Origin: Rhizobium sp. RM
GTDB taxonomy: Bacteria; Pseudomonadota; Alphaproteobacteria; Rhizobiales; Rhizobiaceae
Assembly (NCBI RefSeq): GCF_013390595.1
Contig: NZ_JACAWV010000023.1
Location: 124,001 to 188,000 of the forward strand
Direction of reading: 5' to 3'
Length of the DNA stretch: 64,000 nt
In this document: in pieces, positions 8,491 to 17,737 of the stretch
Layout: every line of letters starts with the position of its first letter
How positions within the stretch are numbered: the stretch's first letter is position 1
Notes under the pieces: model-generated
What the model was told of the DNA's origin: nothing
Database searches by the model: none
Seen by the model: the letters and a program-made list of their open reading frames with translations, nothing else
Translations under genes and position numbers: made by a program

Positions 8491-10158
8491 TCAAGCGATT
8501 TCGAATGCAGCTCTGACGAGCCGCTGGGTGTATTCGGTCCTGGGATGAGAAAGAACGTCCTCGACGGCCCCCTCTTCCACGATGCGCCCGTGCTGCATGA
8601 CGATAACGCGGTGGCAAAGCGCCCTGACAACCTTCAGGTCATGTGAAATGAACAGGTAACTCAGACCGCGTTCATCCTGCAGTTTGCGCAAGAGATCGAT
8701 GATCTGTGCCTGAACCGAAAGATCGAGGGCCGATGTTGGCTCATCCAACAGGATGAATTCCGGTTCGAGTGCTACAGCGCGTGCAATGGCAATGCGCTGG
8801 CGCTGGCCGCCGGAAAATTCGTGCGGGAAACGCGAGAGGATGTTGCCCGGCATGCCTGCTGCTTCCAATGCGTCGCGGACACGGTCAAGCCTTTCAGCCT
8901 TGGTCTTGCCGAGGCCGTTAATGACCAAGCCCTCTTCGATGATTTGGCCGATCGTCATGCGCGGATTAAGCGATGCGAAAGGGTCCTGGAAGACGATCTG
9001 CATGCGTGAGCGAAGCGGGCGCATCTCGGCCCTTGAACGGCCATCTATCTTCTGATTGTCGAAAACGATGTCGCCAGCGGCGGGTTCATTCAGCCTGAGC
9101 AATGACTGGCCGAAGGTGGTCTTTCCCGACCCGGATTCGCCGACCAGTCCCAATGTTTCATGCCGTTTGAGGGACAAGCCGAGACTGTCCACGGCAATGA
9201 GCTCCTTCAGTTCGGGCTTGAACAGGCCGCCGTAGCGCATCATGAATGACACGCGCACACCGCTGGCGGTCAGCAGCACACCGGAATTCTCCGGCAAGGG
9301 CTTCGCCTTGCCATGCGGCTCCGATGCAAGGAGCTTTCGCGTATAGGGGTGGTTCGGCGCAGCAAAAAGCTGTTGCGTCGTATTGTGTTCACGCATCTCG
9401 CCATGCTGCATGACGTAAACATAATCGGAGAACTGCTTCACGATCGTCAGATCGTGCGTGATGAGCACCACCGCCATGCCCCGCTCCTTTTGAAGCGAGC
9501 GGATCAGGTTCAGAATCTGGGCTTGCACCGTCACATCGAGCGCGGTTGTCGGCTCATCGGCAATCAGCACGTCCGGGTCGTTTGCGAGAGCCATCGCAAT
9601 CATGACACGCTGGCGCTGTCCGCCTGAGAGCTGATGGGGATATTGTTTCAGGCGGGCTTCGGGTTCAGGGATCTGCACCTGCCTCAGAAGGTCTAGCGCT
9701 CTCGCTTCCGCCTGCTTTCGGTTCATTTTCGAGTGGACGCGGATCGCTTCAACGATCTGGCTCCCGATTGTGTAGATCGGGTTCAGCGAACTCATTGGCT
9801 CCTGAAAGATCATGGAGATACGATTGCCGCGAAGTGCGCGGCGCTGACGTGTCGAAAACTTCAGGATGTCGTCGCCATTGAAGCGGATTGTCGAGGACTT
9901 AGAAACGGTCGCCCGTTTGGTCAGCAACCCCATGACGGTGCGTGCGGTGACAGATTTTCCCGATCCGGATTCTCCGACAATCGCGATGGTCTCGCCCGTG
10001 TAGAGCTGGAATGAGATATCCTTTACGGCATCGACCGTGCCATGTTCGACCTTGAAGGTCACGGCGATGTTGCGGGCGTCAATAATGGCCTCGTCACTAC
10101 GGTGTTCGGCATCGTAGCGCTTGGCTGGCGCATAAGCATTCATGTGAGCGACAGTCAT
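8491..10158 (-). CDS. agpD: ABC transporter ATP-binding protein, two fused nucleotide-binding domains (alpha-galactoside import)
   Basis: 555 residues holding two complete ATPase domains, as if OppD and OppF were fused. Domain 1 has Walker A GESGSGKS near residue 58 and the signature LSGGQRQRV with DEPTTALD. Domain 2 has GESGSGKTT near residue 345 and FSGGQRQRI with DEPTSALD. The ATG is preceded by GAGGAG. It is 12 bases after the permease agpC and 20 before agaL2. With AgpA, AgpB and AgpC it forms a peptide/nickel-type importer recruited for alpha-galactosides. Both ATPase sites look intact. Confidence 0.92.
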   Translation of the reverse strand: MTVAHMNAYAPAKRYDAEHRSDEAIIDARNIAVTFKVEHGTVDAVKDISFQLYTGETIAIVGESGSGKSVTARTVMGLLTKRATVSKSSTIRFNGDDILKFSTRQRRALRGNRISMIFQEPMSSLNPIYTIGSQIVEAIRVHSKMNRKQAEARALDLLRQVQIPEPEARLKQYPHQLSGGQRQRVMIAMALANDPDVLIADEPTTALDVTVQAQILNLIRSLQKERGMAVVLITHDLTIVKQFSDYVYVMQHGEMREHNTTQQLFAAPNHPYTRKLLASEPHGKAKPLPENSGVLLTASGVRVSFMMRYGGLFKPELKELIAVDSLGLSLKRHETLGLVGESGSGKTTFGQSLLRLNEPAAGDIVFDNQKIDGRSRAEMRPLRSRMQIVFQDPFASLNPRMTIGQIIEEGLVINGLGKTKAERLDRVRDALEAAGMPGNILSRFPHEFSGGQRQRIAIARAVALEPEFILLDEPTSALDLSVQAQIIDLLRKLQDERGLSYLFISHDLKVVRALCHRVIVMQHGRIVEEGAVEDVLSHPRTEYTQRLVRAAFEIA

Positions 10159-10170
10159 GATTTGCTCCTC

Positions 10171-11307
10171 TCAATAAGGATCGACAGCATCACGCAGGCC
10201 GTCGCCCAGCGCGTTGAAGGCAAAGACGGTGACGAGGACAAAACCGACCGGTGCCAGGATCCAGGGATAGGAGCCGATGACCGAATAGGTGGCCGTGTCC
10301 TGCAGCATAAGGCCCCAGGAAATCAGCGGCGGTTTGACGGCAAAGCCAAGGAAACCGAGAAAGGATTCCAGGAGCACGACACTTGGAATATGCAAGGTGA
10401 CGGCAACGATCACATGGCTCATCACGTTCGGAAGGATGTGCTGGAATATGATGCGCCGGTCTGTGGCACCGACCGCCATGGCCGCACGAACGTAATCGAT
10501 ACGGGCCAGCGCAAGTGTCTTTCCGCGCACTTCTCTCGACATCTGGGCCCAGCCGAGCGCGGACATGACGCCGACAACGAAGATCAGAAAAATCGTCGTT
10601 GGTGCGGTTACGGGGATGAGCGATGTCAACGCGAGATAAAGCGGCAATTGCGGAAAGGCGAGAACCACTTCCACGAAGCGCTGCACCCACGCGTCCAGCG
10701 GACCGCCGAAATAGCCTGAAATCAGCCCAACGCTCGTGCCGATGACGGTTACGATGGCAACGACACTCAAGGCAATGGCAAGAGAAATGCGTGAGCCATA
10801 GATCGCCCGTGAGAGGACATCACGCCCGAATTTATCCGTGCCGAGGAAATGCACCGGCTGACCATCCGTCGAGCCGAAGAAGTGGCGGCTTGCAGGGATG
10901 AGGCCGAACAGCCTGTATTCCGCTCCCTTAACGAAAAAACCGAGATAACGAGGGTTCTCATAGTCGGGACCGACAATCGGTTGAAAGGTAATCGGATCAA
11001 GTTCTTCGGTCTCGGCGGTAGCGTAAACACGCGGCCAGATCCCAAAATTCCCTTCCTTGTCCGTGAACCGGACGACCTGTGGCGGTGAAAAGCTGTCGTG
11101 CGTTTCAAGCGGGTTCATGGGAGCAAAAAAGTCAGCGAAGATCGAGACGAGCATCAGCAGCCCAACCAGCACCAGGCCGATCATACCGGTGAAAGATCGT
11201 CTCAGCCGCCGCCAGACCAGCGCGACATAGCTTTCGTTGACATGGTGGGGTTCGCGCACTTTCGAGGTCACGTCGACGTCCTGTTTGGTGTCTTCGAATG
11301 CCAGCAT
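10171..11307 (-). CDS. agpC: ABC transporter permease, OppC/DppC type (alpha-galactoside import)
   Basis: 378 residues. It has an OppC-type N-terminal cytoplasmic tail, a first membrane segment (about 38-60), a long periplasmic insert of roughly 100 residues, then a cluster of membrane segments with the permease loop near residues 290-310 (VRAAMAVGATDRRIIFQHILPN). The periplasmic insert makes it longer than a standard OppC. GGGAGGG precedes the ATG. Only two bases separate it from the stop of agpB, so the two permeases are coupled. The gene name follows the recalled S. meliloti locus. Confidence 0.9.
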   Translation of the reverse strand: MLAFEDTKQDVDVTSKVREPHHVNESYVALVWRRLRRSFTGMIGLVLVGLLMLVSIFADFFAPMNPLETHDSFSPPQVVRFTDKEGNFGIWPRVYATAETEELDPITFQPIVGPDYENPRYLGFFVKGAEYRLFGLIPASRHFFGSTDGQPVHFLGTDKFGRDVLSRAIYGSRISLAIALSVVAIVTVIGTSVGLISGYFGGPLDAWVQRFVEVVLAFPQLPLYLALTSLIPVTAPTTIFLIFVVGVMSALGWAQMSREVRGKTLALARIDYVRAAMAVGATDRRIIFQHILPNVMSHVIVAVTLHIPSVVLLESFLGFLGFAVKPPLISWGLMLQDTATYSVIGSYPWILAPVGFVLVTVFAFNALGDGLRDAVDPY

Positions 11308-11309
11308 TG

Positions 11310-12317
11310 TTACGCCCTCCCGAATTCGCGGACACGCGGATCGAGCATGGCAAGCATCATGTCAGCGATGATGTTGCCGATGATGAGTGTCGCCGCGAGC
11401 ACCATCATGAAGGTCGCGGTTACGTAGACATCTCCAACCGCCATGGAGCCGACGATCGCCGGACCAACGGTTGGCAATGCAAAGATGATTGCGGTCTCGA
11501 TTTCGCCACTCAGCATGTAGGGCAGCACGACACCCTGATACATGACCAGCGGATGCACTGCATTGGGGACTGCGTGACGCATGATGACCGCCCCTTCCGA
11601 CAACCCCTTGGCCCGCGCCGTTTCGACATATTGTGCGTTCAGCGTGTCGAGCAGATTACCGCGCATGACGCGCATATTGTAGGCAAGTCCGCCGAACACC
11701 GCGATCGCGACAACTGGCCAGACATGACTGACGAGATCGAGGAATTTCGCCCAGGACCACGGTGCTCCACCGTATTGCGGCGAGAAGAAACTGCCGATTT
11801 CAGAGACATCGAAATGGAAAACCATCAGGTAAACCAGGATCAACGCCATCAAGAACCGGGGAATGGTCATCCCAAGAAAGGAAATGGCCGAGAGAAGATT
11901 GTCGACCCAGGAATACTGGCGCGTCGCCGCCCATATGCCAAAACCAATACCCAGCAGCGATGCGAGGATATGGCATACGAGTGCCAGCACGATGGTGCGT
12001 GGCAGGCGCTCTCCGACCACATCGGCAACGGGCTTGTTGTAATAAAAGCTGTAGCCGAAATCGCCTCTGGTGACGATCCCGCCAATCCAGTTGAAATATT
12101 GCACGACAAGCGGCTTATCGAGACCATGCTCGATGCGATACGCCTGGGCTTGAGCCTGCGCCTGTTCGAATGACGCTCCGCCCTGGTTCATCAACTGCGA
12201 GCGAATGTAGTCGGCGTAGTCACCAGGCGGCGCCTGGATGATGGCGAATGTCACCACGCTCAGGATCAGCAACACCGGAATGGCGGAACTGATGCGTATC
12301 ATCAGGAATCTCAGCAT
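11310..12317 (-). CDS. agpB: ABC transporter permease, OppB/DppB type (alpha-galactoside import)
   Basis: 335 residues with the OppB pattern: a first membrane segment at about 7-28, a periplasmic stretch, and five further segments. The family loop is near residue 215-235 (YVETARAKGLSEGAVIMRHAVPN). The ATG has GGAGGAAG about nine bases upstream. It follows agpA after a 110-base gap that contains two strong hairpins, which probably lower the level of the permease message relative to the binding protein. It pairs with AgpC in the membrane. Confidence 0.9.
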   Translation of the reverse strand: MLRFLMIRISSAIPVLLILSVVTFAIIQAPPGDYADYIRSQLMNQGGASFEQAQAQAQAYRIEHGLDKPLVVQYFNWIGGIVTRGDFGYSFYYNKPVADVVGERLPRTIVLALVCHILASLLGIGFGIWAATRQYSWVDNLLSAISFLGMTIPRFLMALILVYLMVFHFDVSEIGSFFSPQYGGAPWSWAKFLDLVSHVWPVVAIAVFGGLAYNMRVMRGNLLDTLNAQYVETARAKGLSEGAVIMRHAVPNAVHPLVMYQGVVLPYMLSGEIETAIIFALPTVGPAIVGSMAVGDVYVTATFMMVLAATLIIGNIIADMMLAMLDPRVREFGRA

Positions 12318-12339
12318 CGAACGGTCTTCCTCCGTTTGG

Positions 12340-12403
12340 GCAAGCCGTGACGGATCACGGTTTGCCGGGTGCCTGCCTCCGGCCGCGCTTCACGCGCGAC
12401 CGG
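12340..12403 (-). repeat. Two intercistronic hairpins between agpA and agpB
   Basis: The first stem is GCAAGCCGTGA with TCACGGTTTGC (12340-12365), an 11-base stem with one G-T pair and a four-base loop. The second is CCGGCCGCGC with GCGCGACCGG (about 12379-12403), with one mismatch. Neither has a T-run. Hairpins right after a binding-protein gene commonly protect that part of the mRNA and cause unequal expression within transport operons; that role is inferred here. Confidence 0.5.
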
Positions 12404-12427
12404 TCTAGGTTTCTCCGGGAGGAGCTC

Positions 12428-14515
12428 TTAATTGATCGGGCCGCCTTCACCCGGCTTTCCGGGAAGCTGCTCGGGATAGAGTTCGTATTTGCCCTGCTTG
12501 TCAGCGGCCACCCACAGCCGTTCGCGGATGATGGCGTCCTCAGCCCAGTTGAACATGAAGATCGGCGTGCCTTGCGGCACATTGGAGAAGCGCTTGTTGA
12601 CGATCAGCGCACCCGGATATTCGGTGAGACCGATCGTGTAGAGGTTCTGGGTGTAGACCTTCTGGTACTGCTTCATCAGTTCTGCCCGCTCGGCATTGTC
12701 CTGAGAGGAGATAAATTTGCGGACGAGATCAGCCATTTCCTTTTCGAATGGCATCAGGTCCAGTTCCTTGCCTTCGGGTGAGCGGTGGTTCCAGCTTGTG
12801 CGCGGACCGACTGGAGCCAGTTGCTCCGTGTTCTGCACGACCGAGGAGAGCTCAGTGGAATTGCGCCGGACCAGCCAGTCGAACTGGCCGCCATAATGGG
12901 CGGCATCGCGCTGGTTGGAATCCAGGCTGTTCAGGATGATGCGGAGCCCAAGTTTCGCCATCTGTCCGACCAGGCCTTCTGCAATGCTCTTGTCGGTCGC
13001 GTAGCCATTGTTGACGAGAAGAATGATTTCCACATTACGCCCACCAAGCGTTTCCTTGGGGAAATTCAAAATACCATCGCCATCCGTATCTTTCAGACCG
13101 ATTTCGGCGAGTGCTGCTTTGGAAGCTTCAAGGTCGAAAGGATAATAGACCGTCGAATTGCGGTCGTAGAAACTCGTCCCCGAGGAGATTCCGCCTGGAT
13201 AGATTGCTGTGAACGGACCTTTCACGAGGGAATCGCCGATTGCCTTGCGATCGATCGCGGACGTGACTGCCTTGCGGAAAACGTCGTTTCGATTGAGCTC
13301 GCGGATCGCTTGTCCCCGTTCGTCCGGGTTACCCCAGCCGTTGGCAGAGAAATTCATCTGCAGGTTATAACCGATGAGCCTTGGACCGAAGGCAAGCCGG
13401 GCCGGTGCGTTGGGGTCGGCAGCGCGCTTCAACGATGCAACGAAGTTTTCCGGCTGCTCGAGGTTGGAGATGTCACCGGATCCCGCCACTGCCTGAACGT
13501 CACGGTCGGCCCAGGTCGAGAGTTTGTAGTGAACCTCGTTGAGATAAGGCAGTTGCTGACCTTTCTCGTCGACCTTCCAGTAATAGGGGTTGCGGCGCAG
13601 GACGATGATGTCATCGGGCCGGTATTCGACAGGCACCCAGGCGCCCATCACCGGCATGTTCATATATTCAGGCGGAAAGGCGTTCTTGAACTGGTTGTAG
13701 GTGTTGCCGGAATATTTGGGGTGCTGGGGCTTCAGGATATGTGACGGCCCTGGGCAAAAGCTCGGATAGGCCATTGTGTAGAGATATTGCTTCGGGAAGG
13801 CGCTCTTGAACGTCCATTCCACGGTATAGTCATCGATTTTCTTGAGCGTCGTTCCCTCGCCGAAGGCTTCCGGCGACGCCCCGCCACCCAGAGGCGAAAC
13901 ATTGGGATCGATCACCGCATCTTCCCAATAGAACATCACGTCATCGGCGTTGAAGGCCTCGCCATCTGACCATTTTGCACCCTTGACCAGATGCATTGTC
14001 AGCTTGTGACCGTCCTCGGACCATTCCCAGCTTTTCGCGAGATTGGGGAGCGGCTCTGTGTCCTTGGCATCGACCTGAAAGAGAGGTGCGGTTCGCGTCA
14101 GGCATTCGGAAAGCGCAATGTCGATACCGCCCCATCCCTGGCTCTGACCGGCGATATAGTTCCATCCCTCCGGCCGCCCGCCAACAACGTGGCGCATGGT
14201 ATCGCCATAAACACCCATACCGTCGGGAAGATTACCGGTCTTGTAGACGAGCGGCTCCTCCGGCAGGCGATCCTTGAGCGGCGGAAGCTTGCCGGTCTTT
14301 TCGAATTTTTCGGCGACCCAGTCGGGCTGGCTGTAAGATGGCAGCGCCTTGAACTCCAGGATCGAATCCCGCGAAACGTAGTTGATCTTGCCCTCTGCCG
14401 GAAATTGCGGCGGCTCTGGCGGCGTTGTCGTCTCGAATGCATTGGCACCGAGCGCAATCATCGAAACGCCCAAGGTCAAGGCAGCGATGGTGGCAGTCTT
14501 ACGTCGAAGTTGCAT
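12428..14515 (-). CDS. agpA: Alpha-galactoside-binding periplasmic protein (oligopeptide-binding family 5)
   Basis: 695 residues from the ATG at 14515. Two in-frame ATGs lie six bases apart; GGAGG is seven bases from the inner one and one base from the outer one, so the inner start is chosen. A signal peptide follows (KTATIAALTLGVSMIALGANAFE, cleavage near residue 24). The body is an SBP family 5 protein (WEWSEDGHKLTMHLVKG and the segment PDERGQAIRELNRNDVFRKAV are typical), longer than OppA proteins of about 540 residues, as known for the alpha-galactoside and oligosaccharide binders. First importer gene after agaL1. Confidence 0.9.
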   Translation of the reverse strand: MQLRRKTATIAALTLGVSMIALGANAFETTTPPEPPQFPAEGKINYVSRDSILEFKALPSYSQPDWVAEKFEKTGKLPPLKDRLPEEPLVYKTGNLPDGMGVYGDTMRHVVGGRPEGWNYIAGQSQGWGGIDIALSECLTRTAPLFQVDAKDTEPLPNLAKSWEWSEDGHKLTMHLVKGAKWSDGEAFNADDVMFYWEDAVIDPNVSPLGGGASPEAFGEGTTLKKIDDYTVEWTFKSAFPKQYLYTMAYPSFCPGPSHILKPQHPKYSGNTYNQFKNAFPPEYMNMPVMGAWVPVEYRPDDIIVLRRNPYYWKVDEKGQQLPYLNEVHYKLSTWADRDVQAVAGSGDISNLEQPENFVASLKRAADPNAPARLAFGPRLIGYNLQMNFSANGWGNPDERGQAIRELNRNDVFRKAVTSAIDRKAIGDSLVKGPFTAIYPGGISSGTSFYDRNSTVYYPFDLEASKAALAEIGLKDTDGDGILNFPKETLGGRNVEIILLVNNGYATDKSIAEGLVGQMAKLGLRIILNSLDSNQRDAAHYGGQFDWLVRRNSTELSSVVQNTEQLAPVGPRTSWNHRSPEGKELDLMPFEKEMADLVRKFISSQDNAERAELMKQYQKVYTQNLYTIGLTEYPGALIVNKRFSNVPQGTPIFMFNWAEDAIIRERLWVAADKQGKYELYPEQLPGKPGEGGPIN

Positions 14516-14619
14516 CGTCATTCCTCCCAAATGGCAGCGCGTCCCGCGTCTGCCTCTTCTCCACGGCGACGGGTGCGTCGCGAACTCCCTATCGCCACGC
14601 ACCACGCTTATGCATCTGT

Positions 14620-16086
14620 TCAGACAGCTTTCTTCAGCGCCGACTTTTCGGCTCTCAACTCCTCAATGGAGCGGACATTGCGGCGGGCCGCACCTGCCCA
14701 GTCGCGGGTCTTGACGCTGGATTTGGCAAGACGTTCTTTGGCGGCCGGTACGGCGTGCGCATATTGAGGGAGCCAGCGCGCCTGCGCGACCACCATCTCG
14801 TCCACCATCTGCCAGACTTCCTCGGGCGTTGCGACAGCACCGACCAGCGGATCGTGCAGGACGGCGAGCTTCAAAAGATCGATGTCGCCGCCGATTGCCG
14901 CATGGACCGACATGCGCTGAACGTTGATGGATGCAAGGCAAGTCGCAGCGCACGCTTCCGGTATCGTAATTCCGGAGACCATATTGATCCCGAAACGGTC
15001 GACGAAGCCTGGCGATTCGATAATCGCGTCAGACGGGAGATTGCTGATGACGCCATTGTTCTTGACGTTGAAATGACCCCGGTAGACGCGCCCTGTCTCG
15101 AGAGCCTCGAGAATATGGCTTGCATGCTCGTTCGAGCGCTTGGCCGGATCGATCGGCTTTGCTGCCGAGGCAAGAAACTGCGGAAACTCCGTCTCAAACC
15201 AGTTTCGGGTTTCCGTCGAGTGGCGCAGATATCCGCCTGTCTCGCCATGTATCCAATCCGACATGTCGATCCAGCGGGCGATTTCATCAGGACGCTTGCG
15301 ATACCAGGGAAGGTATTCGGAAAGATGGCCGTTGCTTTCGGTCGAATAGACGCCGAAACGCTTCAAGACGTCGATACGCAGCTTTTCCTGCTGCGAGAAC
15401 ACCGGGTGAGCCTCGAAGGCCGCAACGAGCTCATCTTTTTCAATCTTTCGCCCGTTCAGCCTGAGATCGATGAACCACGTCTGATGGTTGATCCCCGAGC
15501 AGATGTAATCGAGCTCGGACACGGATTTGGCGCCGAGTATCTCTGCAATCTGTTCAGCACCATGCTGAACGCCATGGCAAAGCCCGACCGTATCGACCTT
15601 GCCATATTCAATCGCCGCCCAGGTGTTCATGGCCATGGGGTTAGCGTAATTGAGGAATTTCGCACCGGGGGCAGCAACCTCGCGGATGTCCTTGCAGAAG
15701 TCGAGTATGACCGGGATGTTGCGCTGGCCGTAAAGAATCCCTCCGGCGCAGATGGTGTCTCCGACGCACTGGTCGATGCCATATTTCAGTGGAATGCGGA
15801 TATCGTCTGCATAGGCTTCGAGCCCACCGACACGAACGCAGCTGATGATGTATTTTGCTCCCTCGAGAGCTTTTCTGCGCTCGGTGTGCGCGGTGATCTT
15901 CACGGGCAGCGCGTTCGCCTCGACGATCTTGTCGAGAATTGCCTTGATCATGTCGAGATTGTGCTGGCTGACATCGGTCAGCGCGACTTCGATGTCGCGA
16001 AACTCTGGAACGCACAACAGGTCCGTGAACAGCTTTTTCGTGAAACCAACGCTGCCGGCACCAATTATAGCGATTTTGAAACTCAT
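14620..16086 (-). CDS. agaL1: Glycoside hydrolase family 4 alpha-galactosidase-like enzyme
   Basis: 488 residues from the ATG at 16086, with AGAGGTGA upstream; longer in-frame starts lack a ribosome site. NAD-binding motif IAIIGAGSVGF at residues 5-15, metal ligands Cys170-His171 (GLCHGV) and His201 (GINHQTW), NPMAMNTW at about 149-156. It is the first gene of the agp operon and divergent from the AraC activator. It differs clearly from the second GH4 at 7097-8470, so the two probably divide alpha-galactoside or related substrates (for example galactosides versus galacturonides) between them. That division is inference. Confidence 0.88.
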   Translation of the reverse strand: MSFKIAIIGAGSVGFTKKLFTDLLCVPEFRDIEVALTDVSQHNLDMIKAILDKIVEANALPVKITAHTERRKALEGAKYIISCVRVGGLEAYADDIRIPLKYGIDQCVGDTICAGGILYGQRNIPVILDFCKDIREVAAPGAKFLNYANPMAMNTWAAIEYGKVDTVGLCHGVQHGAEQIAEILGAKSVSELDYICSGINHQTWFIDLRLNGRKIEKDELVAAFEAHPVFSQQEKLRIDVLKRFGVYSTESNGHLSEYLPWYRKRPDEIARWIDMSDWIHGETGGYLRHSTETRNWFETEFPQFLASAAKPIDPAKRSNEHASHILEALETGRVYRGHFNVKNNGVISNLPSDAIIESPGFVDRFGINMVSGITIPEACAATCLASINVQRMSVHAAIGGDIDLLKLAVLHDPLVGAVATPEEVWQMVDEMVVAQARWLPQYAHAVPAAKERLAKSSVKTRDWAGAARRNVRSIEELRAEKSALKKAV

Positions 16087-16177
16087 AACGTCACCTCTGT
16101 TGCAAATCGAACGGGTGAAACGGACCAAAGGGCCTCAAAATAGCGATCGAACACCACAAAGTTCAGAAGCGCCCAAA

Positions 16178-16192
16178 AAATAAGCGTTATTT
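16178..16192. promoter_or_regulatory. Palindrome in the agaL1/agpT divergent promoter region
   Basis: AAATAA-GCG-TTATTT is a perfect inverted repeat at 16178-16192, about 90 bases from each start codon. It may be a regulator site; AraC proteins more often bind direct repeats, so the owner could be another factor. Confidence 0.3.
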
Positions 16193-16247
16193 CCAAACTT
16201 TCCTCCCGATCGTCCCTCTGACTGTCTCCTCGGATCGGGATTATGCG

Positions 16248-16253
16248 TATAAT
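16248..16253 (+). promoter_or_regulatory. Likely -10 element of the AraC-family gene agpT
   Basis: A perfect TATAAT sits 33 bases upstream of the agpT start, with only weak -35 similarity before it. Position and match suit a sigma-70-type promoter. Confidence 0.4.
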
Positions 16254-16285
16254 GATTGTCATAACCAGAGAAGGATTATGCTTTC

Positions 16286-17173
16286 ATGGGTAATTTTGTG
16301 CTGCAGGATTTGATTGACCAGGGACCTGGTATGCGCACGGTCTCGCTGCCGCGCGGGCGCCAGACATTGCACACCATGCCGACGAGCAGCGGTTATGAAA
16401 TCCGTCGTGACCGTGGCTACGACTGGGACGGTCGCAAACGCGGACAGACGCCCTTTACCGTTCTCCAGCACTCCATCGCCGGACAGGGTAATTTGCGCTA
16501 CGAGAACCGTGTCTACACCGTCAAACCGGGTGAGACGCTGCTGCTCCTGATCCCTCACAATCATCGTTACTGGCTGGAAGATGGGCGGGAGTGGGAGTTC
16601 TTCTGGATTTCGATGAATGGCGAGGAGGCCTTGCGCATTCATCGCAACATTCTCGCCGTCACTGGGCCGATCCTCAAGTTGCAGGCATCGACGATCGACC
16701 ATCTTGCCTCATGCTGCTCTCGGCTCGTCAACGGTGCGGAAACGCCAGGCGCTGCTTCCGCTGTCGCCTATGAGGCGGCCATGATCCTCTATGATGACGT
16801 CTTCGGCTCTCACCCTTCCTTCAGTGGTGAATACCGCACGATGCAGCAGGTGCTGAGCTATATTGACAGCCATCTCGGCGACCGTCTGTCGGTCGGCGAT
16901 CTTGCGGCAGTCGCCGGCCTCAGCCGAGCGCATTTTTCACGGATCTTTGCCGCAAGCGAAGGTATGCCTCCTGCAGAATTCGTCCTCGCGCGGCGTCTCA
17001 GGCGCGCTGCAAAACTGTTGACGACGGCCGAGACGATGCCGATCAAGGAAGTCTCTGTGTTATGCGGCTTTGACGATCCCAACTATTTTTCGAAAGTCTT
17101 CAGACGCCTTTACGGAACCAACCCAAGCGACTTCCGCACGACTGGCATGTATGCGAGCATCAGACACACGTGA
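16286..17173 (+). CDS. agpT: AraC-family transcriptional activator of the alpha-galactoside operon
   Basis: 295 residues. N-terminal half is a cupin-like sugar-sensing domain (about 20-150), the C-terminal 100 residues hold two helix-turn-helix motifs (LSVGDLAAVAGLSRAHFSRIFAASEG, and MPIKEVSVLCGFDDPNYFSKVFRRLYG). AGAAGGA lies about ten bases upstream of the ATG. It is divergent from agaL1 and the whole agp operon. In S. meliloti an AraC-type activator in this position is required for alpha-galactoside induction; the same role is inferred from position and domain make-up. Confidence 0.85.
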   Translation: MGNFVLQDLIDQGPGMRTVSLPRGRQTLHTMPTSSGYEIRRDRGYDWDGRKRGQTPFTVLQHSIAGQGNLRYENRVYTVKPGETLLLLIPHNHRYWLEDGREWEFFWISMNGEEALRIHRNILAVTGPILKLQASTIDHLASCCSRLVNGAETPGAASAVAYEAAMILYDDVFGSHPSFSGEYRTMQQVLSYIDSHLGDRLSVGDLAAVAGLSRAHFSRIFAASEGMPPAEFVLARRLRRAAKLLTTAETMPIKEVSVLCGFDDPNYFSKVFRRLYGTNPSDFRTTGMYASIRHT

Positions 17174-17260
17174 GCGCGCGATCGAGACTTGCTTTTGCCA
17201 CGTTTGAGGCGGCTAACAAGAGCAAAGCCGAGGCAACGCCGAAGATGGAGACAGCTTGAA

Positions 17261-17722
17261 ATGAAAAGGACGTTCTGGCTGATTTTCTCAATGCCAATTC
17301 GGGCGATCATTGTCATAGTGTCTTTCATCGACGTGATCTTTCGCCCACTTTACCGGCCCGTGGTGAAGGCGATCTCGTCGATGACGGTATTCAGGCGTAT
17401 CGAGGCTCAAATCGCCAGGCAGGCGCGACTGGTGATCCTGCTTCTTCTCGCTGTGCCTTTTGCAATTGCCGAACCGATGAAGGTCGCCGGCCTGGTCGTT
17501 ATGGCGCACGGACACGTCGTATCCGGTCTTACCATGGTCATTCTTGCGCACCTTGCCACGTTCCTTATTGTCGAGCGCATCTATCATGCCGGCCGAGACA
17601 AGCTTTTGACCTATGCCTGGCTCGCCTGGGGCATGCGCTATGTTGGCATGGCCAAGGCGTTCCACGATCGGATCAGGATTGCCGTACTGAACTGGTTGCG
17701 GTTGCGTGTCCTTCTGTCCTGA
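17261..17722 (+). CDS. Small integral membrane protein of unknown function
   Basis: 153 residues from the ATG at 17261, which has GGAG 11 bases upstream; an upstream ATG at 17189 in frame would add a very Arg-rich tail and lacks support. Hydrophobic stretches at about 12-30, 56-72 and 75-104, with a basic C-terminal half (KAFHDRIRIAVLNWLRLRV). I do not recognise the family. It lies 87 bases after agpT on the same strand and is convergent with the EamA carrier. No functional residues stand out. Confidence 0.65.
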   Translation: MKRTFWLIFSMPIRAIIVIVSFIDVIFRPLYRPVVKAISSMTVFRRIEAQIARQARLVILLLLAVPFAIAEPMKVAGLVVMAHGHVVSGLTMVILAHLATFLIVERIYHAGRDKLLTYAWLAWGMRYVGMAKAFHDRIRIAVLNWLRLRVLLS

Positions 17723-17737
17723 GGTGCGCCACGGCAA

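Noticed and set aside
14425-16143. 572-codon open frame on the + strand opposite agaL1
   Set aside because: Its translation is Arg/Cys-rich with no recognisable domain, it lies antisense to a GH4 gene with intact motifs, and long antisense frames are common in high-GC DNA.
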